A stretch of 64,000 nucleotides of DNA from Pseudomonas sp. MWU13-2100 (GTDB taxonomy: Bacteria; Pseudomonadota; Gammaproteobacteria; Pseudomonadales; Pseudomonadaceae), in assembly GCF_023242365.1 (NCBI RefSeq), contig NZ_JALLIX010000001.1:124001-188000 (forward strand), in the 5' to 3' direction. Under the pieces are notes generated by a model. The model was not told the origin of the DNA. It saw only the letters and a list, made by a program, of their open reading frames with translations, and did no database searches. Both the position numbers and the translations under genes were made by a program. Shown one piece after another: positions 34,574-43,880 of this stretch; the first letter of the stretch is position 1; each line of letters begins with the position of its first letter.

Positions 34574-35503
34574 TTAACGTGGATGCGAACCCGCTTGCTC
34601 CCGCAGAACCGGGACGAATTGGCGCTGCACCAGGCGCTCGATCAGTTCGACGTCGGCCTGGGGGCTGAGGTCTTTCGCGCTGCCGGTTGTGCCGGTGGCC
34701 TGCAGTTCCAGCACGCTGTCCGGTGACTTCTGGTACAGCAGATAGTCCGCGCCGCAATTGCCGCAGAACACATGATCGCCCGCATGGTGCGCACGCTTGA
34801 GTACCACCGTCGGCCCGCACATGTCGCAGTGCCGCAGGGGAATGCCCTGGTCGGTATGGCCGATGATCGGGCTCAAGACCCCTGACTCCCCCAACTGGAT
34901 AAACAATGCGCCGAAGTGCGCGTCGAACTGGCTCCCCAGGTTCTTGCCGATGATCTGCAGCGCCTGTGCCTGCGGCATGCCCGTACGATAGGGGCGGGTG
35001 CTGGTCATGGCATCAAAGGCGTCGCAGATACCGACGATGCTCGCCAGGTGCGGGATCTCATCGGCCTTGAGCCCCAGCGGATAACCCCGGCCATCCGGCA
35101 TCTCGTGGTGCAGGCGTACGGCGTCCTCCACCAGCGTGGCCAGGGGGTGGGCATGCAACAGCCGAAAACCGATATCGGGGTGGGTCTTGATCACGGCGTA
35201 TTCCTCGTCGCTCAGGGGGCCGGCCTTGCGCAGTACCGCATCGGGAATGCCGACCTTGCCCAGGTCATGGACAAAGCCGCCCAAGGCGATCCGCGCCACT
35301 TCCTCCGCCGCGAAGCCGGCCTTCTGTGCCAGTAACTCGCAGAACTGCGCCACCCGCCACAGGTGCCCGCCGGTGTAGGGATCCCGCGCCTCCACCACCC
35401 AGGCCATCACCAACAGGCTCGACAGCAATTCCTGTTCCGGGCGCGAAACCTGGGCCGGTTGGAGGGTGCCCAGCAGATTTTGAATCAATTGGTTCAGCTT
35501 CAT
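34574..35503 (-). CDS. HD-GYP domain phosphodiesterase with C-terminal zinc ribbon
   Basis: A 309-residue protein. The HD-GYP domain (about 28-205) has the HD pair at 79-80 (VHDLGK), later histidines (HPDIG, HHE) and DGRGYP at 137-142, so it should bind metal and hydrolyse cyclic di-GMP. The C-terminus has a Cys4 pattern (CDMC and CGNC about 20 residues apart), a zinc ribbon-like element not part of the core domain. No sensor domain or membrane anchor. Divergent from the chemoreceptor gene. Confidence 0.85.
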   Translation of the reverse strand: MKLNQLIQNLLGTLQPAQVSRPEQELLSSLLVMAWVVEARDPYTGGHLWRVAQFCELLAQKAGFAAEEVARIALGGFVHDLGKVGIPDAVLRKAGPLSDEEYAVIKTHPDIGFRLLHAHPLATLVEDAVRLHHEMPDGRGYPLGLKADEIPHLASIVGICDAFDAMTSTRPYRTGMPQAQALQIIGKNLGSQFDAHFGALFIQLGESGVLSPIIGHTDQGIPLRHCDMCGPTVVLKRAHHAGDHVFCGNCGADYLLYQKSPDSVLELQATGTTGSAKDLSPQADVELIERLVQRQFVPVLREQAGSHPR

Positions 35504-35715
35504 CGAAGGCGTTCTCGGTACAGGAATAAGAGGGCGACGTACACACTGGCACTTTGCCTTGTTGAGCAGGTATAGGGCTTTAAATTACAACCGTTGGAAA
35601 AAATCTTGGTCTTGTGTTTTGTAGCGATCGATTTAGAATGCCAGCCATCTCAAGGCGCCTCAAGGTGTTTGGCGCGTTGCCTCAGCCGGTTGACGGCCTG
35701 ACAGGAGCGTTCGTT

Positions 35716-37641
35716 ATGGTCGCCGATTGGTTGATGGGCGCTTCGGTACGTCGCAAGTTGACGTTGGGCTTTGGCATCGTGTTGTTGCTGACGGCACTGC
35801 TGACCGGCATCGCCTGGTACAGCATCGGGCAACTGACGATGCGTAGCGAAGCGCTGGTGGACAGTGTCTCGCTGGACACGCAGATCGCCGCCGTGCGCTT
35901 GCAGGAAAACGAATTCGACCGCACCGGGCAGAGTGCGGCGGTGGACGCCTATGCCGGGCAGATGCGGGCGTTGTATGCCGGTGTCGACAAATTGCAGATG
36001 AGCCTGGAAACCGACGCACAGGCGACCCTTGCGCGTATCCGTGATGTGGCCCGGGCTTATCAACAGAGCTTTGCCGAGTTTGTTGCGGCGCGGCGCCAGG
36101 CCCGAGATGCGGAACAGGCCATGGTGCCGGTGATGGAGACTATCGCCGAACAACTGACGCGTTTGCGCACCCAGCTCTTCCAGCAAATGCGCAGCGATCC
36201 GGCGGTCACCATCGATCAGGCCCAGGCAGTGGCCGAGTTGCAATGGCTGATGGCGCAATTACGCGATCAGGTGCGCTTGTATATTGCTGATCCACAACCC
36301 GAGACGCAGTTGCGCGTTTCGCAGATGGCCGACCGGATTCGTGTGCAGGGCAATGACTTGTACGGGCAACTGCCGGGTGATGCCTTGCAGACGCCGTTGC
36401 TCGGAGCGTTGCAGGCGGCGGTGACCTACCAGGACCGGGTCGTGGACTTTCGCGACAGCGTGCTCAAGAGCCAACAGGCGAAACAGGCGATGCTGGCGCA
36501 GGCGGGTGACTTGCAGCAACTGAGTGCGGCGGTCTATCAACTGCAACTGCAAGGGCGTGGTCACGATGTGCGGATGGCCCGTGGCGAGCTGTTGTCGGCA
36601 GGGGGGTTGGCGCTGTTGCTGGGTTTGCTGTCGGCCTGGGCCATGACCCGGCAGATCGTCCCGCCGCTCAAACGGACCCTGGCCCTGGCTCGGCAGATCG
36701 CCTCGGGCGACCTGACCGGTAACCTGGAAAGCCATCGGCGTGACGAACTGGGGCAGATGATGACGGCCATGCGGGAAATGGCCGGGCATCTACGTCAACT
36801 GATCGGCAGCATCGGCGACGGCACGCGTCAACTGACCCAGGCCGCCGAAGGTTTGTCGACAGTCACTGCCCACAGCAGCGCGGGTGTGTCGCAACAGCGC
36901 CAGCAGACCGAAGAAGTTGCCGGCGCCATGGGCGAAATGGTCGACAGCGCCCAACATATCGCCCGTAATGCCCAGCAGGCCTCGGAGGCGGCACAGGCGG
37001 CCGAGCGGCGCAGTGTCGAGGGTAACCGCGTGGTGACCCAGGCCATCGAACACTTTGAAGCCCTGGTACTCAACGTCGACCGCTCCGCCCTGGCGATGGA
37101 GCGTCTGCGTGAAGACGGTGAGCGTATCGGCGGGGTTTTCGGGGTTATTCGCGAGGTGGCGGAACAGACCAATCTACTGGCCCTCAACGCCGCCATCGAA
37201 GCGGCTCGCGCTGGTGAAGCTGGGCGGGGCTTTGCGGTGGTGGCCGATGAAGTACGCGCACTGGCCCAACGCACCCAGCGCTCCACCGAGGAAATCGAGG
37301 GGCTGATCGCGGCCCTGCATGGCGGCACCGAGCAGGCCACGGCGATCATGCGCCAGAGCCAGGACATGAGTCTGTCCAGTGTGGCCCTGGCCCGTGAAGC
37401 CGGTGGCGTGCTCAGTGAAATTCGCCAATCGGCGTCGCTGATCCAGTCGATGAACTCACAGATTGCCACGGCCGCCGATCAGCAAACCCGCGCTTGCGAA
37501 CAGATCAGCGGCAATCTGGCGCGCGTGCGCGATATTGCCGACGAGTCGGCGCAGTCGAGTGCTCGCACGGCGACGGCGAGCCTCGAGCTGTCACGCCTGG
37601 GCGGCGATCTCAGCGTGCTGGTTCAGAAATTCACGGTATAA
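35716..37641 (+). CDS. methyl-accepting chemotaxis protein
   Basis: A 641-residue transmembrane chemoreceptor. The first transmembrane segment is at about 15-37; a long helical periplasmic sensor (about 40-290) resembles the bimodular HBM type of McpS. The second transmembrane segment is [19 protein letters not shown] (about 295-315), followed by HAMP. The cytoplasmic signalling tip is [20 protein letters not shown]. No C-terminal CheR-binding pentapeptide is seen. The start at 35716 has AGGAG upstream; the 5' extension of the frame is not needed. The ligand is unknown; organic acids are known for HBM receptors. Confidence 0.92.
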   Translation: MVADWLMGASVRRKLTLGFGIVLLLTALLTGIAWYSIGQLTMRSEALVDSVSLDTQIAAVRLQENEFDRTGQSAAVDAYAGQMRALYAGVDKLQMSLETDAQATLARIRDVARAYQQSFAEFVAARRQARDAEQAMVPVMETIAEQLTRLRTQLFQQMRSDPAVTIDQAQAVAELQWLMAQLRDQVRLYIADPQPETQLRVSQMADRIRVQGNDLYGQLPGDALQTPLLGALQAAVTYQDRVVDFRDSVLKSQQAKQAMLAQAGDLQQLSAAVYQLQLQGRGHDVRMARGELLSAGGLALLLGLLSAWAMTRQIVPPLKRTLALARQIASGDLTGNLESHRRDELGQMMTAMREMAGHLRQLIGSIGDGTRQLTQAAEGLSTVTAHSSAGVSQQRQQTEEVAGAMGEMVDSAQHIARNAQQASEAAQAAERRSVEGNRVVTQAIEHFEALVLNVDRSALAMERLREDGERIGGVFGVIREVAEQTNLLALNAAIEAARAGEAGRGFAVVADEVRALAQRTQRSTEEIEGLIAALHGGTEQATAIMRQSQDMSLSSVALAREAGGVLSEIRQSASLIQSMNSQIATAADQQTRACEQISGNLARVRDIADESAQSSARTATASLELSRLGGDLSVLVQKFTV

Positions 37642-37653
37642 GCCGTGTAGCCG

Positions 37654-38028
37654 CTACTCGTCTTTCTTCATCAACCCGGCCAGCGCCGCGAACGGGTTGT
37701 GGGTGGCCTTGGCGATCTTCGGGCTGCTCAGGGAACCGTCGCCGAAGTATTGCTGGTCGGTGTAGCGCGAGTGCTCGTTGTCATGGCAGAACAGGCACAG
37801 CAGTTCCCAGTTGGAACCGTCCTGCGGGTTGTTGTCATGGTTGTGGTCGCGGTGATGCACGGTGAGCTCGCTCAGGCGCTTGCCGGAAAATTCACGGGCG
37901 CAGCGACCGCAGACATGCGGGTACATCTTCAGCGCCTTGTCACGATAGCCCATCTCTTTATCGCGTTTCGCATCGGCCAGGATGCGATCCAGCTTGGCGG
38001 TATGGGAGGGAGGGTTGGCCGAACTCAT
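37654..38028 (-). CDS. HNH endonuclease-family protein (YajD-like)
   Basis: A 124-residue protein with a zinc-bound HNH motif: CGRC at about 40-43, then TVHHRDHNHDNN, and CLFCHDNEH near residues 78-86. This is the YajD type. Such proteins occur widely in core genomes; the DNA or RNA target is unknown. It is convergent with the chemoreceptor gene, with 12 bases between the stops. Confidence 0.87.
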   Translation of the reverse strand: MSSANPPSHTAKLDRILADAKRDKEMGYRDKALKMYPHVCGRCAREFSGKRLSELTVHHRDHNHDNNPQDGSNWELLCLFCHDNEHSRYTDQQYFGDGSLSSPKIAKATHNPFAALAGLMKKDE

Positions 38029-38078
38029 GGGGTCACCTTGTCGAATGGGTTAATGACGGTTATGCGGCAAAGTCTAGC

Positions 38079-38765
38079 TCAGTTCTTGAGCTTCTCGGCG
38101 ATCCAGATGGTGTGCCGCGTACCCTTGTTGCCGTGCGCATAGACCTGGACTTCCTCGGCCTTGAAGCCGGCCTTGCGCAGTTTGTCGGAGAAGTGGCTGT
38201 CGGCACTGGCCGACCACACCGCCAGCACGCCCTTGGGCCGCAGGGCCTTGGCACAGGCGCTCAGGCCGCCGGTCGAGTAGAGCCAGCTGTTGGCTCTCTG
38301 GGTCAGTCCTTCGGGACCGTTGTCGACATCGAGCATGATCGCATCGAAGCCATTGGGCTCGGTCTGCAGGACCTTGGCCACGTCTTCCTGGCGAATCACC
38401 GTGCGCGGGTCATCCAGCGGCCGGCCGGCTTTTTCCCCCAGCGCGCCGCGGTTCCATTCGACGACGCCCGGCACCAGTTCGGCCACCACGACTTCGGCGG
38501 TCTTGCCCAGATGCTTGAGAGCCGCGGCCAGGGTGAAGCCCATGCCGAGGCCGCCGATCAGCACCCGCGATTGTGGCCGGCCGGCGACCTTGCGGCAGGG
38601 GATTTCCGCCAGGGCATCTTCGGAACCGTGCATGCGGGTGTTCATCAATTGGCCGCCGTCGCCGCCCTGGATCTTGATCACGAAGTCTTCGCCATACTCG
38701 AACAGGCACAGGGCACCGCCGTTTTCGGGAATCGGAGCGGTGTCCAGCAGAACAAAACGTTTCAT
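38079..38765 (-). CDS. spermidine synthase-like protein
   Basis: A 228-residue Rossmann-fold protein of the SpeE-like group: RVLIGGLGMGFTLAAAL (nucleotide region, about 67-83), VVVAELVPGVVEWNRG, AIMLDVDNGPEGL (motif with Asp-x-Asp) and SGLxxC-like STGGLSACAKALRPKGVLAVW. The start at 38765 is set by MKRFVLLDTA; the longer frame runs over the promoter of the divergent secreted protein. Polyamine or another aminopropyl transfer is possible, but the acceptor is not known. Confidence 0.82.
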   Translation of the reverse strand: MKRFVLLDTAPIPENGGALCLFEYGEDFVIKIQGGDGGQLMNTRMHGSEDALAEIPCRKVAGRPQSRVLIGGLGMGFTLAAALKHLGKTAEVVVAELVPGVVEWNRGALGEKAGRPLDDPRTVIRQEDVAKVLQTEPNGFDAIMLDVDNGPEGLTQRANSWLYSTGGLSACAKALRPKGVLAVWSASADSHFSDKLRKAGFKAEEVQVYAHGNKGTRHTIWIAEKLKN

Positions 38766-38847
38766 GGAAATCTCATTGGGAGGGGCAAAATAGCCGCGTT
38801 GCGAGTAGCCTGATGGCAGACAGAGAAGTCTGGCAACGGAGCCATTG

Positions 38848-39201
38848 ATGAAACGCGCTATTGTAGCGGTCATTGCCTTGACCGCGCTCACCATTACCAC
38901 GGTACGGGCCGAGGATCTCTCGCCGGTACCGGTCACGCCGAAGTCGGGCGCGCCGAGTACGGCGACCCCGACGCCGTCCCCGCAGATCACCCCACGCACG
39001 CCGTCCAAGCCTGGCGAGCCGCTACCCAGCATCGAGTTGCCGCAGCCGCCCAAGGACCAGACCCAACCGGGCCCGGAGCAGAACGACAAGACCGACAAAG
39101 CCGACAAAGCCGATAAAGCCGATAAAGCCGATAAAGCCGATAAAGCCGATAAAGCCGATAAAGCCGATAAAGCCGATAAAGCGAAGGAAACCTCCAGCTA
39201 G
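38848..39201 (+). CDS. secreted low-complexity protein with DKA tripeptide repeats
   Basis: A 117-residue protein. A signal peptide (MKRAIVAVIALTALTITTVRA, cut after residue 21) is followed by a Pro/Thr/Ser-rich segment and then by 11 tandem copies of Asp-Lys-Ala/Thr, ending KETSS. The repeat is encoded by 9-bp units (39085-39183). No enzymatic motif is present. The charged Lys/Asp tail may be a flexible wall- or membrane-associated spacer. Its 3' end overlaps the convergent cNMP-binding protein gene by four bases. Repeat number is expected to vary between strains. Confidence 0.7.
   Translation: MKRAIVAVIALTALTITTVRAEDLSPVPVTPKSGAPSTATPTPSPQITPRTPSKPGEPLPSIELPQPPKDQTQPGPEQNDKTDKADKADKADKADKADKADKADKADKADKAKETSS
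39085..39183 (+). repeat. 9-bp tandem repeat GATAAAGCC
   Basis: Eleven units of 9 bases: one GACAAGACC, two GACAAAGCC, seven identical GATAAAGCC (39112-39174) and a closing GATAAAGCG. Because the unit is three codons, copy-number change keeps the frame. A candidate VNTR. Confidence 0.95.
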
Positions 39202-39671
39202 ATCTGTTGCGAGAGCAGTTGGCCGTCCGCCATGCGCAGTCGCTTGGACAGCGCAATGGCGATGGCGCGGATGATCTTGGCGGCGATCTTCGGCGCATCG
39301 TTGAGCATCTTTTCCAGGGAATCCTTGCCCAGATTGAGCAATTGGCAATCGCTGGCGGCCACGCAACTGGCCGAGCGCCGCTCGCCATCGAGCACCGCCA
39401 TCTCGCCGAAGGCGCGGCCGGCACGCAGGGTGGCGATCACCACCGGTTGACCTTCGGCGTTGCTCTTCTGCACGTTCACGCTGCCGTGATGAATGATGCA
39501 CATGAAGGTCCCGGCATCCCCCTCGTTGAAGATGGCTTCGCCCCTGGTGACGCTGCTGATGCTGAAATAGCCGGCAGCGGCGAGAAAATCCGCCGGCAGC
39601 AAGCTGGCGAACAAACCGCAGTCCATCAGCATGTCGCGGATTTCGTTATTCAGTAAGGTCGGTTCTGACAT
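39198..39671 (-). CDS. cyclic nucleotide-binding domain protein
   Basis: A 157-residue protein consisting almost wholly of one cNMP-binding domain: EAIFNEGDAGTFMCIIHHGSVNV and the phosphate cassette FGEMAVLDGERRSAS (about residues 88-102). There is no helix-turn-helix, so it is a stand-alone sensor rather than a Crp regulator. Possible partners are not visible. Convergent overlap with the DKA-repeat gene. Confidence 0.85.
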   Translation of the reverse strand: MSEPTLLNNEIRDMLMDCGLFASLLPADFLAAAGYFSISSVTRGEAIFNEGDAGTFMCIIHHGSVNVQKSNAEGQPVVIATLRAGRAFGEMAVLDGERRSASCVAASDCQLLNLGKDSLEKMLNDAPKIAAKIIRAIAIALSKRLRMADGQLLSQQI

Positions 39672-39762
39672 GGCTCACGGTCTTTTCTTGTTGCCTGTTG
39701 TTCTGTGCGGGCATTGAAGCCCGGCGGCCCAGAGTTAAGACAAGGGCGCCGGGCAGAGTTCC

Positions 39763-41814
39763 TCAGACCAGGCCGAGAACCTTGAACACGAAGGCGTATT
39801 CGAGGGCTACGTCACGTAATCCCTGATAACGACCGCTCATGCCACCATGGCCGGCGTCCAGTTCGGTCTTGAGCAAGAGTAGATGCTCGTCGGTTTTCGT
39901 GGCGCGCAGTTTCGCCACCCATTTGGCCGCTTCCCAGTATTGCACGCGACTGTCGTTGTAGCCGGCGATCACCAGGGCGGCCGGATAGGCCTGGGCGCGG
40001 ACGTTTTCATACGGCGCGTAGGCCTTGATCCGCGCGTACACCTCGGGCTCCTCGGGATTGCCCCATTCGTCGTATTCGGTGACGGTCAGCGGCAGGTCCG
40101 GGTCGAGCATGGTGTTCAGTACGTCGACGAACGGCACTTCGGCGATGGCGGCCTGGAACAGTTCCGGGCGCTGGTTAAGCACGGCCCCGATCAACAGGCC
40201 GCCGGCACTGCCGCCGCTGATCGCCAGTTGTGTCGAGGTAGTCAGGCCTTCGGCGATCAGGTGCTCGGCGCAGGCGATGAAATCGTCGAAAGTGTTTTGC
40301 TTGTGCGCCTGTTTGCCGGCGCGATACCAGGCTTCGCCCAGTTCGCCGCCGCCGCGCACATGGGCGATGGCGAAGGCCATGCCGCGCTCCAGCAGGCTCA
40401 GGCGGGCGTGGGAGAACCACGGGTCGAGGCTTTCGCCGTAGGCGCCGTAGCCGTAGAGGTAGAGCGGGGTGGCCTGGCCTTGCAGTTCGCGCTTGACCAC
40501 CAGGCTGATGGGCACCCGGGTGCCGTCCGCGGCCGTGGCCCAGAGGCGCTGGCTGACATAGGCATCGGGGTCGAAAGCGCCCAGCACCGGAGTCTGTTTG
40601 AGTACACTCTGCGCGCCGTTGGCCAGGGTCAGTTGGCGGATCTGGGCCGGACGATTCAGCGCTTCGTAGCGCAGGCGGATGGTCTGGCTGGTGAACTCCA
40701 GGCTGTCCTGCACATAGAGGCTGTAGGCGGCATCCGGCAGTTGCACGCGATAGCCCGGCAGGCCCAGGGGCCGCACTTCAATGATAGGCAAGCCGCCTTC
40801 GCGCAGGCTCAGGCACAGGGCCGAGGCGTTCAGGGTCACGCCTTCGAGCATCACCTGCTCATCGTGGGGCACCAGCAATTGCCAGTCGTCACGGCCCGGT
40901 ACACCGTGGTCCACGGCGTGATACAGGGCGAAGTTGATACCGACCTGGTTGCTGCGGATAAACCAGCTCCATTGTTCTTCGTACCGGCCGTGGTCGACGA
41001 AGTACTCGTGGCCTTCGACCCGGGGTGCCAGGCAAGTAAAGGCCTGGGTCGGGGTATCGGCGTCCAGGGCCCAGGCTTCGCTGGTGGTCTTGCTGTTGAG
41101 CAGCACCAGCAGTTGGCGCTCGGAGCTGCTGCGGTAGCAATGCAGGAAGAAGCGCCCGTCGGCTTCGTGCAGGACTTCCACGGCCGTGTTGTCGCCGAGG
41201 CGATGACGGTACAGCTTGTGGGGACGATGGGTGTCGTCCAGTTCGGCGAAAAACAGCGTCTGGCTGTCGTTGGCCCAGGTCATGCTGCCATCGCAACCCT
41301 CGAACGGCAGCTCGCTGACCGCGCCGCTGTCGAGCTCCTTGACGTACAGGCGATAGACCTCTTCGCCGCTGGTGTCGAGGCTGTAGGCCAGGCGTTGGTG
41401 ATCCGGGCTGACGCTGAAGGCGCCGAGGGAGAAGAAGCCGCCCGCCGCCAGCACGTTGGGGTCGAGCAGCAGGGCTTCGGCGCCTTCATCCACCGTCAGG
41501 CTGTCATCGGTCGGACGCGGGCAGCGATAGTGCCGAGGGTATTCGTCGCCGGCGGTGGTGCGGGTGTAGTAAAGGAACGGTCCCCAGGGCGAGGGCAGGG
41601 ACAGGTCGGTTTCGAGGATCCGCGCCTTGATTTCCTCGAACAGGCTTTCGCGCAGTTCGGCTTGATCGGCCAGTTGCGCCTGCTGGTAGCTGTTTTCGGC
41701 CTTGAGATAGTCGAGCACGGCATCGCTGTCGCGTTCCTGCAACCAGGCGTAAGGGTCCGCACCCGCGTCGCGGCGGGCAATCGGGGCGCTGTTGACGCTG
41801 CTATCGAGGGACAT
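39763..41814 (-). CDS. ptrB: oligopeptidase B (prolyl oligopeptidase family S9A)
   Basis: A 683-residue serine peptidase that cleaves after basic residues in short peptides. The N-terminal seven-blade propeller (about 70-400) covers the active site. The catalytic domain has Ser in SGGSAGG, Asp in AGYNDSRV and His in LDAGHGG. GYGAYGESLDPWF and HVRGGGELGEAWY are family hallmarks. The start at 41814 is preferred. No signal peptide, so cytoplasmic or periplasmic by other routes. Single gene. Confidence 0.93.
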   Translation of the reverse strand: MSLDSSVNSAPIARRDAGADPYAWLQERDSDAVLDYLKAENSYQQAQLADQAELRESLFEEIKARILETDLSLPSPWGPFLYYTRTTAGDEYPRHYRCPRPTDDSLTVDEGAEALLLDPNVLAAGGFFSLGAFSVSPDHQRLAYSLDTSGEEVYRLYVKELDSGAVSELPFEGCDGSMTWANDSQTLFFAELDDTHRPHKLYRHRLGDNTAVEVLHEADGRFFLHCYRSSSERQLLVLLNSKTTSEAWALDADTPTQAFTCLAPRVEGHEYFVDHGRYEEQWSWFIRSNQVGINFALYHAVDHGVPGRDDWQLLVPHDEQVMLEGVTLNASALCLSLREGGLPIIEVRPLGLPGYRVQLPDAAYSLYVQDSLEFTSQTIRLRYEALNRPAQIRQLTLANGAQSVLKQTPVLGAFDPDAYVSQRLWATAADGTRVPISLVVKRELQGQATPLYLYGYGAYGESLDPWFSHARLSLLERGMAFAIAHVRGGGELGEAWYRAGKQAHKQNTFDDFIACAEHLIAEGLTTSTQLAISGGSAGGLLIGAVLNQRPELFQAAIAEVPFVDVLNTMLDPDLPLTVTEYDEWGNPEEPEVYARIKAYAPYENVRAQAYPAALVIAGYNDSRVQYWEAAKWVAKLRATKTDEHLLLLKTELDAGHGGMSGRYQGLRDVALEYAFVFKVLGLV

Positions 41815-41903
41815 GAGCAACTCTCTGTGGGCAGATCGCTGACGGCGGGGCAGCCGGACCGGCGAAAAGCCGTTATCATAAGCGTCTCTTTGCCAGCCTT
41901 GCC

Positions 41904-42404
41904 ATGGACACCATGACCGAGAACGACTATCTGATCGCCTGGGGCTGCTACGCCTTTGCCGCCTTGGGCTGCTTGTTGGTGTGGTTTCGCCTGACCCGCT
42001 GGATCTGGCGCTGGCTGCGCGAGCCGCTGCGCGTGGTGATGGCCGTGCTGCTGTTCAGCCCGACCATTATCGACCCGGTGAAGGAAAAATTCGCCCCGGC
42101 GGTGGCCATTACGGCCCTGGACCTGATGTTCAAGGTCGGTAACAACGCCTGGCGCGCGGTTTCCGATCTGTTCATGTACCTGATGTTCGCCGTGGGTGCC
42201 TATCTGCTTTTCGCGCTGATCCGCTGGCCCATCGAGCGCTCGATCAAGGCCCGTCGCCCGCAGCCCGTCGCGGCGGGTACGGCAGCGGAGGCCGAGCCCG
42301 AGGAGGATGATCAACCCTTCGCCGCGGCCGATCGCAACGAACGTTACGGCCGTCAGCCACCGACCGGTGGCAATGGTCGTTCGCGGGTCGAACCGCGTCT
42401 GTAA
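41904..42404 (+). CDS. conserved inner-membrane protein, unknown function
   Basis: A 166-residue protein with two clear transmembrane segments (about 10-28 and 90-110) and a hydrophobic stretch between (45-60). The C-terminal 50 residues are charged and disordered. No family was recognised. It is followed by a glutamine amidotransferase gene 32 bases later, so they may be one operon with the DUF2937 gene. Confidence 0.75.
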   Translation: MDTMTENDYLIAWGCYAFAALGCLLVWFRLTRWIWRWLREPLRVVMAVLLFSPTIIDPVKEKFAPAVAITALDLMFKVGNNAWRAVSDLFMYLMFAVGAYLLFALIRWPIERSIKARRPQPVAAGTAAEAEPEEDDQPFAAADRNERYGRQPPTGGNGRSRVEPRL

Positions 42405-42436
42405 GCGCGTTCCCGCATTGAAGCGAGAGTCCGAGC

Positions 42437-43213
42437 ATGTGTGAATTGTTGGGCATGAGCGCCAATGTACCGACCGATATCGTTTTCAGCTTTACCGGTC
42501 TGATGCAGCGTGGGGGGCGTACCGGCCCCCATCGTGACGGCTGGGGCATCGCCTTCTATGAAGGCCGTGGCTTGCGCCTGTTCCAGGACCCGGCGGCGAG
42601 CTGCGAGTCCGAGGTCGCACAACTGGTGCAACGTTACCCGATCAAGAGCGAAGTGGTGATCGGGCATATCCGCCAGGCCAATGTCGGCCAGGTCTGCCTG
42701 TCCAATACCCATCCCTTTGTCCGCGAACTGTGGGGGCGCAACTGGTGTTTCGCCCATAACGGCCAGTTGGCGGACTTCCGGCCGCCGACCCGCTTTTATC
42801 GCCCCGTGGGTGATACCGACAGCGAAGCGGCGTTCTGCGACCTGCTCAACCGCGTGCGCCAGGCTTTTCCGGAGCCGGTGGACATCGAAGTGCTGCTGCC
42901 GTCGCTGGTCCAGGCCTGCGCCGAGTACCGCTCCAAAGGTGTGTTCAATTGCCTGCTCAGTGACGGTGACTGGCTGTTCTGCTATTGCTCGACCAAGTTG
43001 GCGCAGATCACCCGGCGCGCGCCGTTCGGTCCGGCACGCTTGAAGGATGTCGACGTGATCGTCGACTTCCAGGCCGAAACCACACCTAATGATGTGGTGA
43101 CGGTGATCGCCACCGAGCCTTTGACCGAAAACGAAACCTGGACCCGCTACGAACCGGGCCAATGGAGCCTGTGGCGGCGCGGCGAATGCGTCAGCCAGGG
43201 CCAGACCGAATAA
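42437..43213 (+). CDS. class II glutamine amidotransferase (YafJ-like)
   Basis: A 258-residue protein. Cys2 after the initiator Met is the N-terminal nucleophile of Ntn amidotransferases (MCELLGMSA). GGRTGPHRDGWGIAFY and FAHNGQL are family marks. No synthase domain is attached, so it is the stand-alone YafJ/EgtC-like kind. The substrate is unknown. It has an in-line neighbour 11 bases downstream. Confidence 0.87.
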   Translation: MCELLGMSANVPTDIVFSFTGLMQRGGRTGPHRDGWGIAFYEGRGLRLFQDPAASCESEVAQLVQRYPIKSEVVIGHIRQANVGQVCLSNTHPFVRELWGRNWCFAHNGQLADFRPPTRFYRPVGDTDSEAAFCDLLNRVRQAFPEPVDIEVLLPSLVQACAEYRSKGVFNCLLSDGDWLFCYCSTKLAQITRRAPFGPARLKDVDVIVDFQAETTPNDVVTVIATEPLTENETWTRYEPGQWSLWRRGECVSQGQTE

Positions 43214-43224
43214 GGAAGTCCGTT

Positions 43225-43758
43225 ATGTGGTTGAGTTACCTGCGGCTGATTCTGTTTACCCTGGGCCTGTTGATCGGTGTCCAGGTGCCGGGCTTCATCA
43301 ATGACTACGCCAAGCGGGTCGAGGCGCACCTGATTGAAGCGCAGACCAGCCTCCAGGGTTTCCAGAAGACCGCCGAGCAGTTCTTCAACGGCGACCTGCA
43401 AGCGCTGGTGGCTCACTACCGCGCCAGTGACGACCCGGTGTTCCGCAGCGATGCCGACAGCCTCGGCACCTTGCTCAACCGTCAGCGTCTGCTCGATGAC
43501 CAGTTCCAGGCAATGCAGGGGCCCTGGTACAAACGGGCATTGCAGGTGGCCTATGCGGCCGATCCGGCGATTCGCCAGGAAACCTTGCAGGGCTACACCT
43601 ACCAGGTCTTGCTGTCGCCCGAGGCGATTGGCTGGGCGATGGGCGCGGCGCTGCTGTTCTCGTTCGTGATCGAAGGCTTCTTCCGCCTGGTGGACTGGGT
43701 AGTGCTGGGCGGCAAGCGCCAGCGCGAACGCCTGGCGCGGCGCGAGCGCGGCTGGTAA
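43225..43758 (+). CDS. DUF2937-type inner-membrane protein
   Basis: A 177-residue protein with transmembrane segments near the N-terminus (about 4-22) and near the C-terminus (about 137-158), separated by a soluble helical region with FFNGDLQALVAHYRASDD. This matches DUF2937. The start at 43225 follows AAGGA. It lies 11 bases after the amidotransferase stop. No function known. Confidence 0.8.
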   Translation: MWLSYLRLILFTLGLLIGVQVPGFINDYAKRVEAHLIEAQTSLQGFQKTAEQFFNGDLQALVAHYRASDDPVFRSDADSLGTLLNRQRLLDDQFQAMQGPWYKRALQVAYAADPAIRQETLQGYTYQVLLSPEAIGWAMGAALLFSFVIEGFFRLVDWVVLGGKRQRERLARRERGW

Positions 43759-43784
43759 GAATAAATTCCGCGGAATACTCGTTA

Positions 43785-43870
43785 CTGTAGGCGCTGGCTT
43801 GCCGACGATGGCCTCCGCAAGATCAATGCAAGGCTCGCTGGGCTGATCGCCGACAAGTCGGCTCCCACAA
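43785..43870. repeat. REP-type palindromic element
   Basis: Same family as 25071-25156: CTGTAGGCGCTGGCTTGCCG at the left and CGCCGACAAGTCGGCTCCCA at the right. Confidence 0.8.
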
Positions 43871-43880
43871 AAGTTCTGCG

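Noticed and set aside
39085..39183. CRISPR-like array
   Set aside because: The units are 9 bases with no spacers and lie inside a coding frame; no cas genes are present.
39022..39501. Minus-strand frame with GFI repeats over the tandem repeat
   Set aside because: It is the antisense reading of GATAAAGCC. Both the secreted protein and the cNMP-binding protein occupy the region with proper starts.
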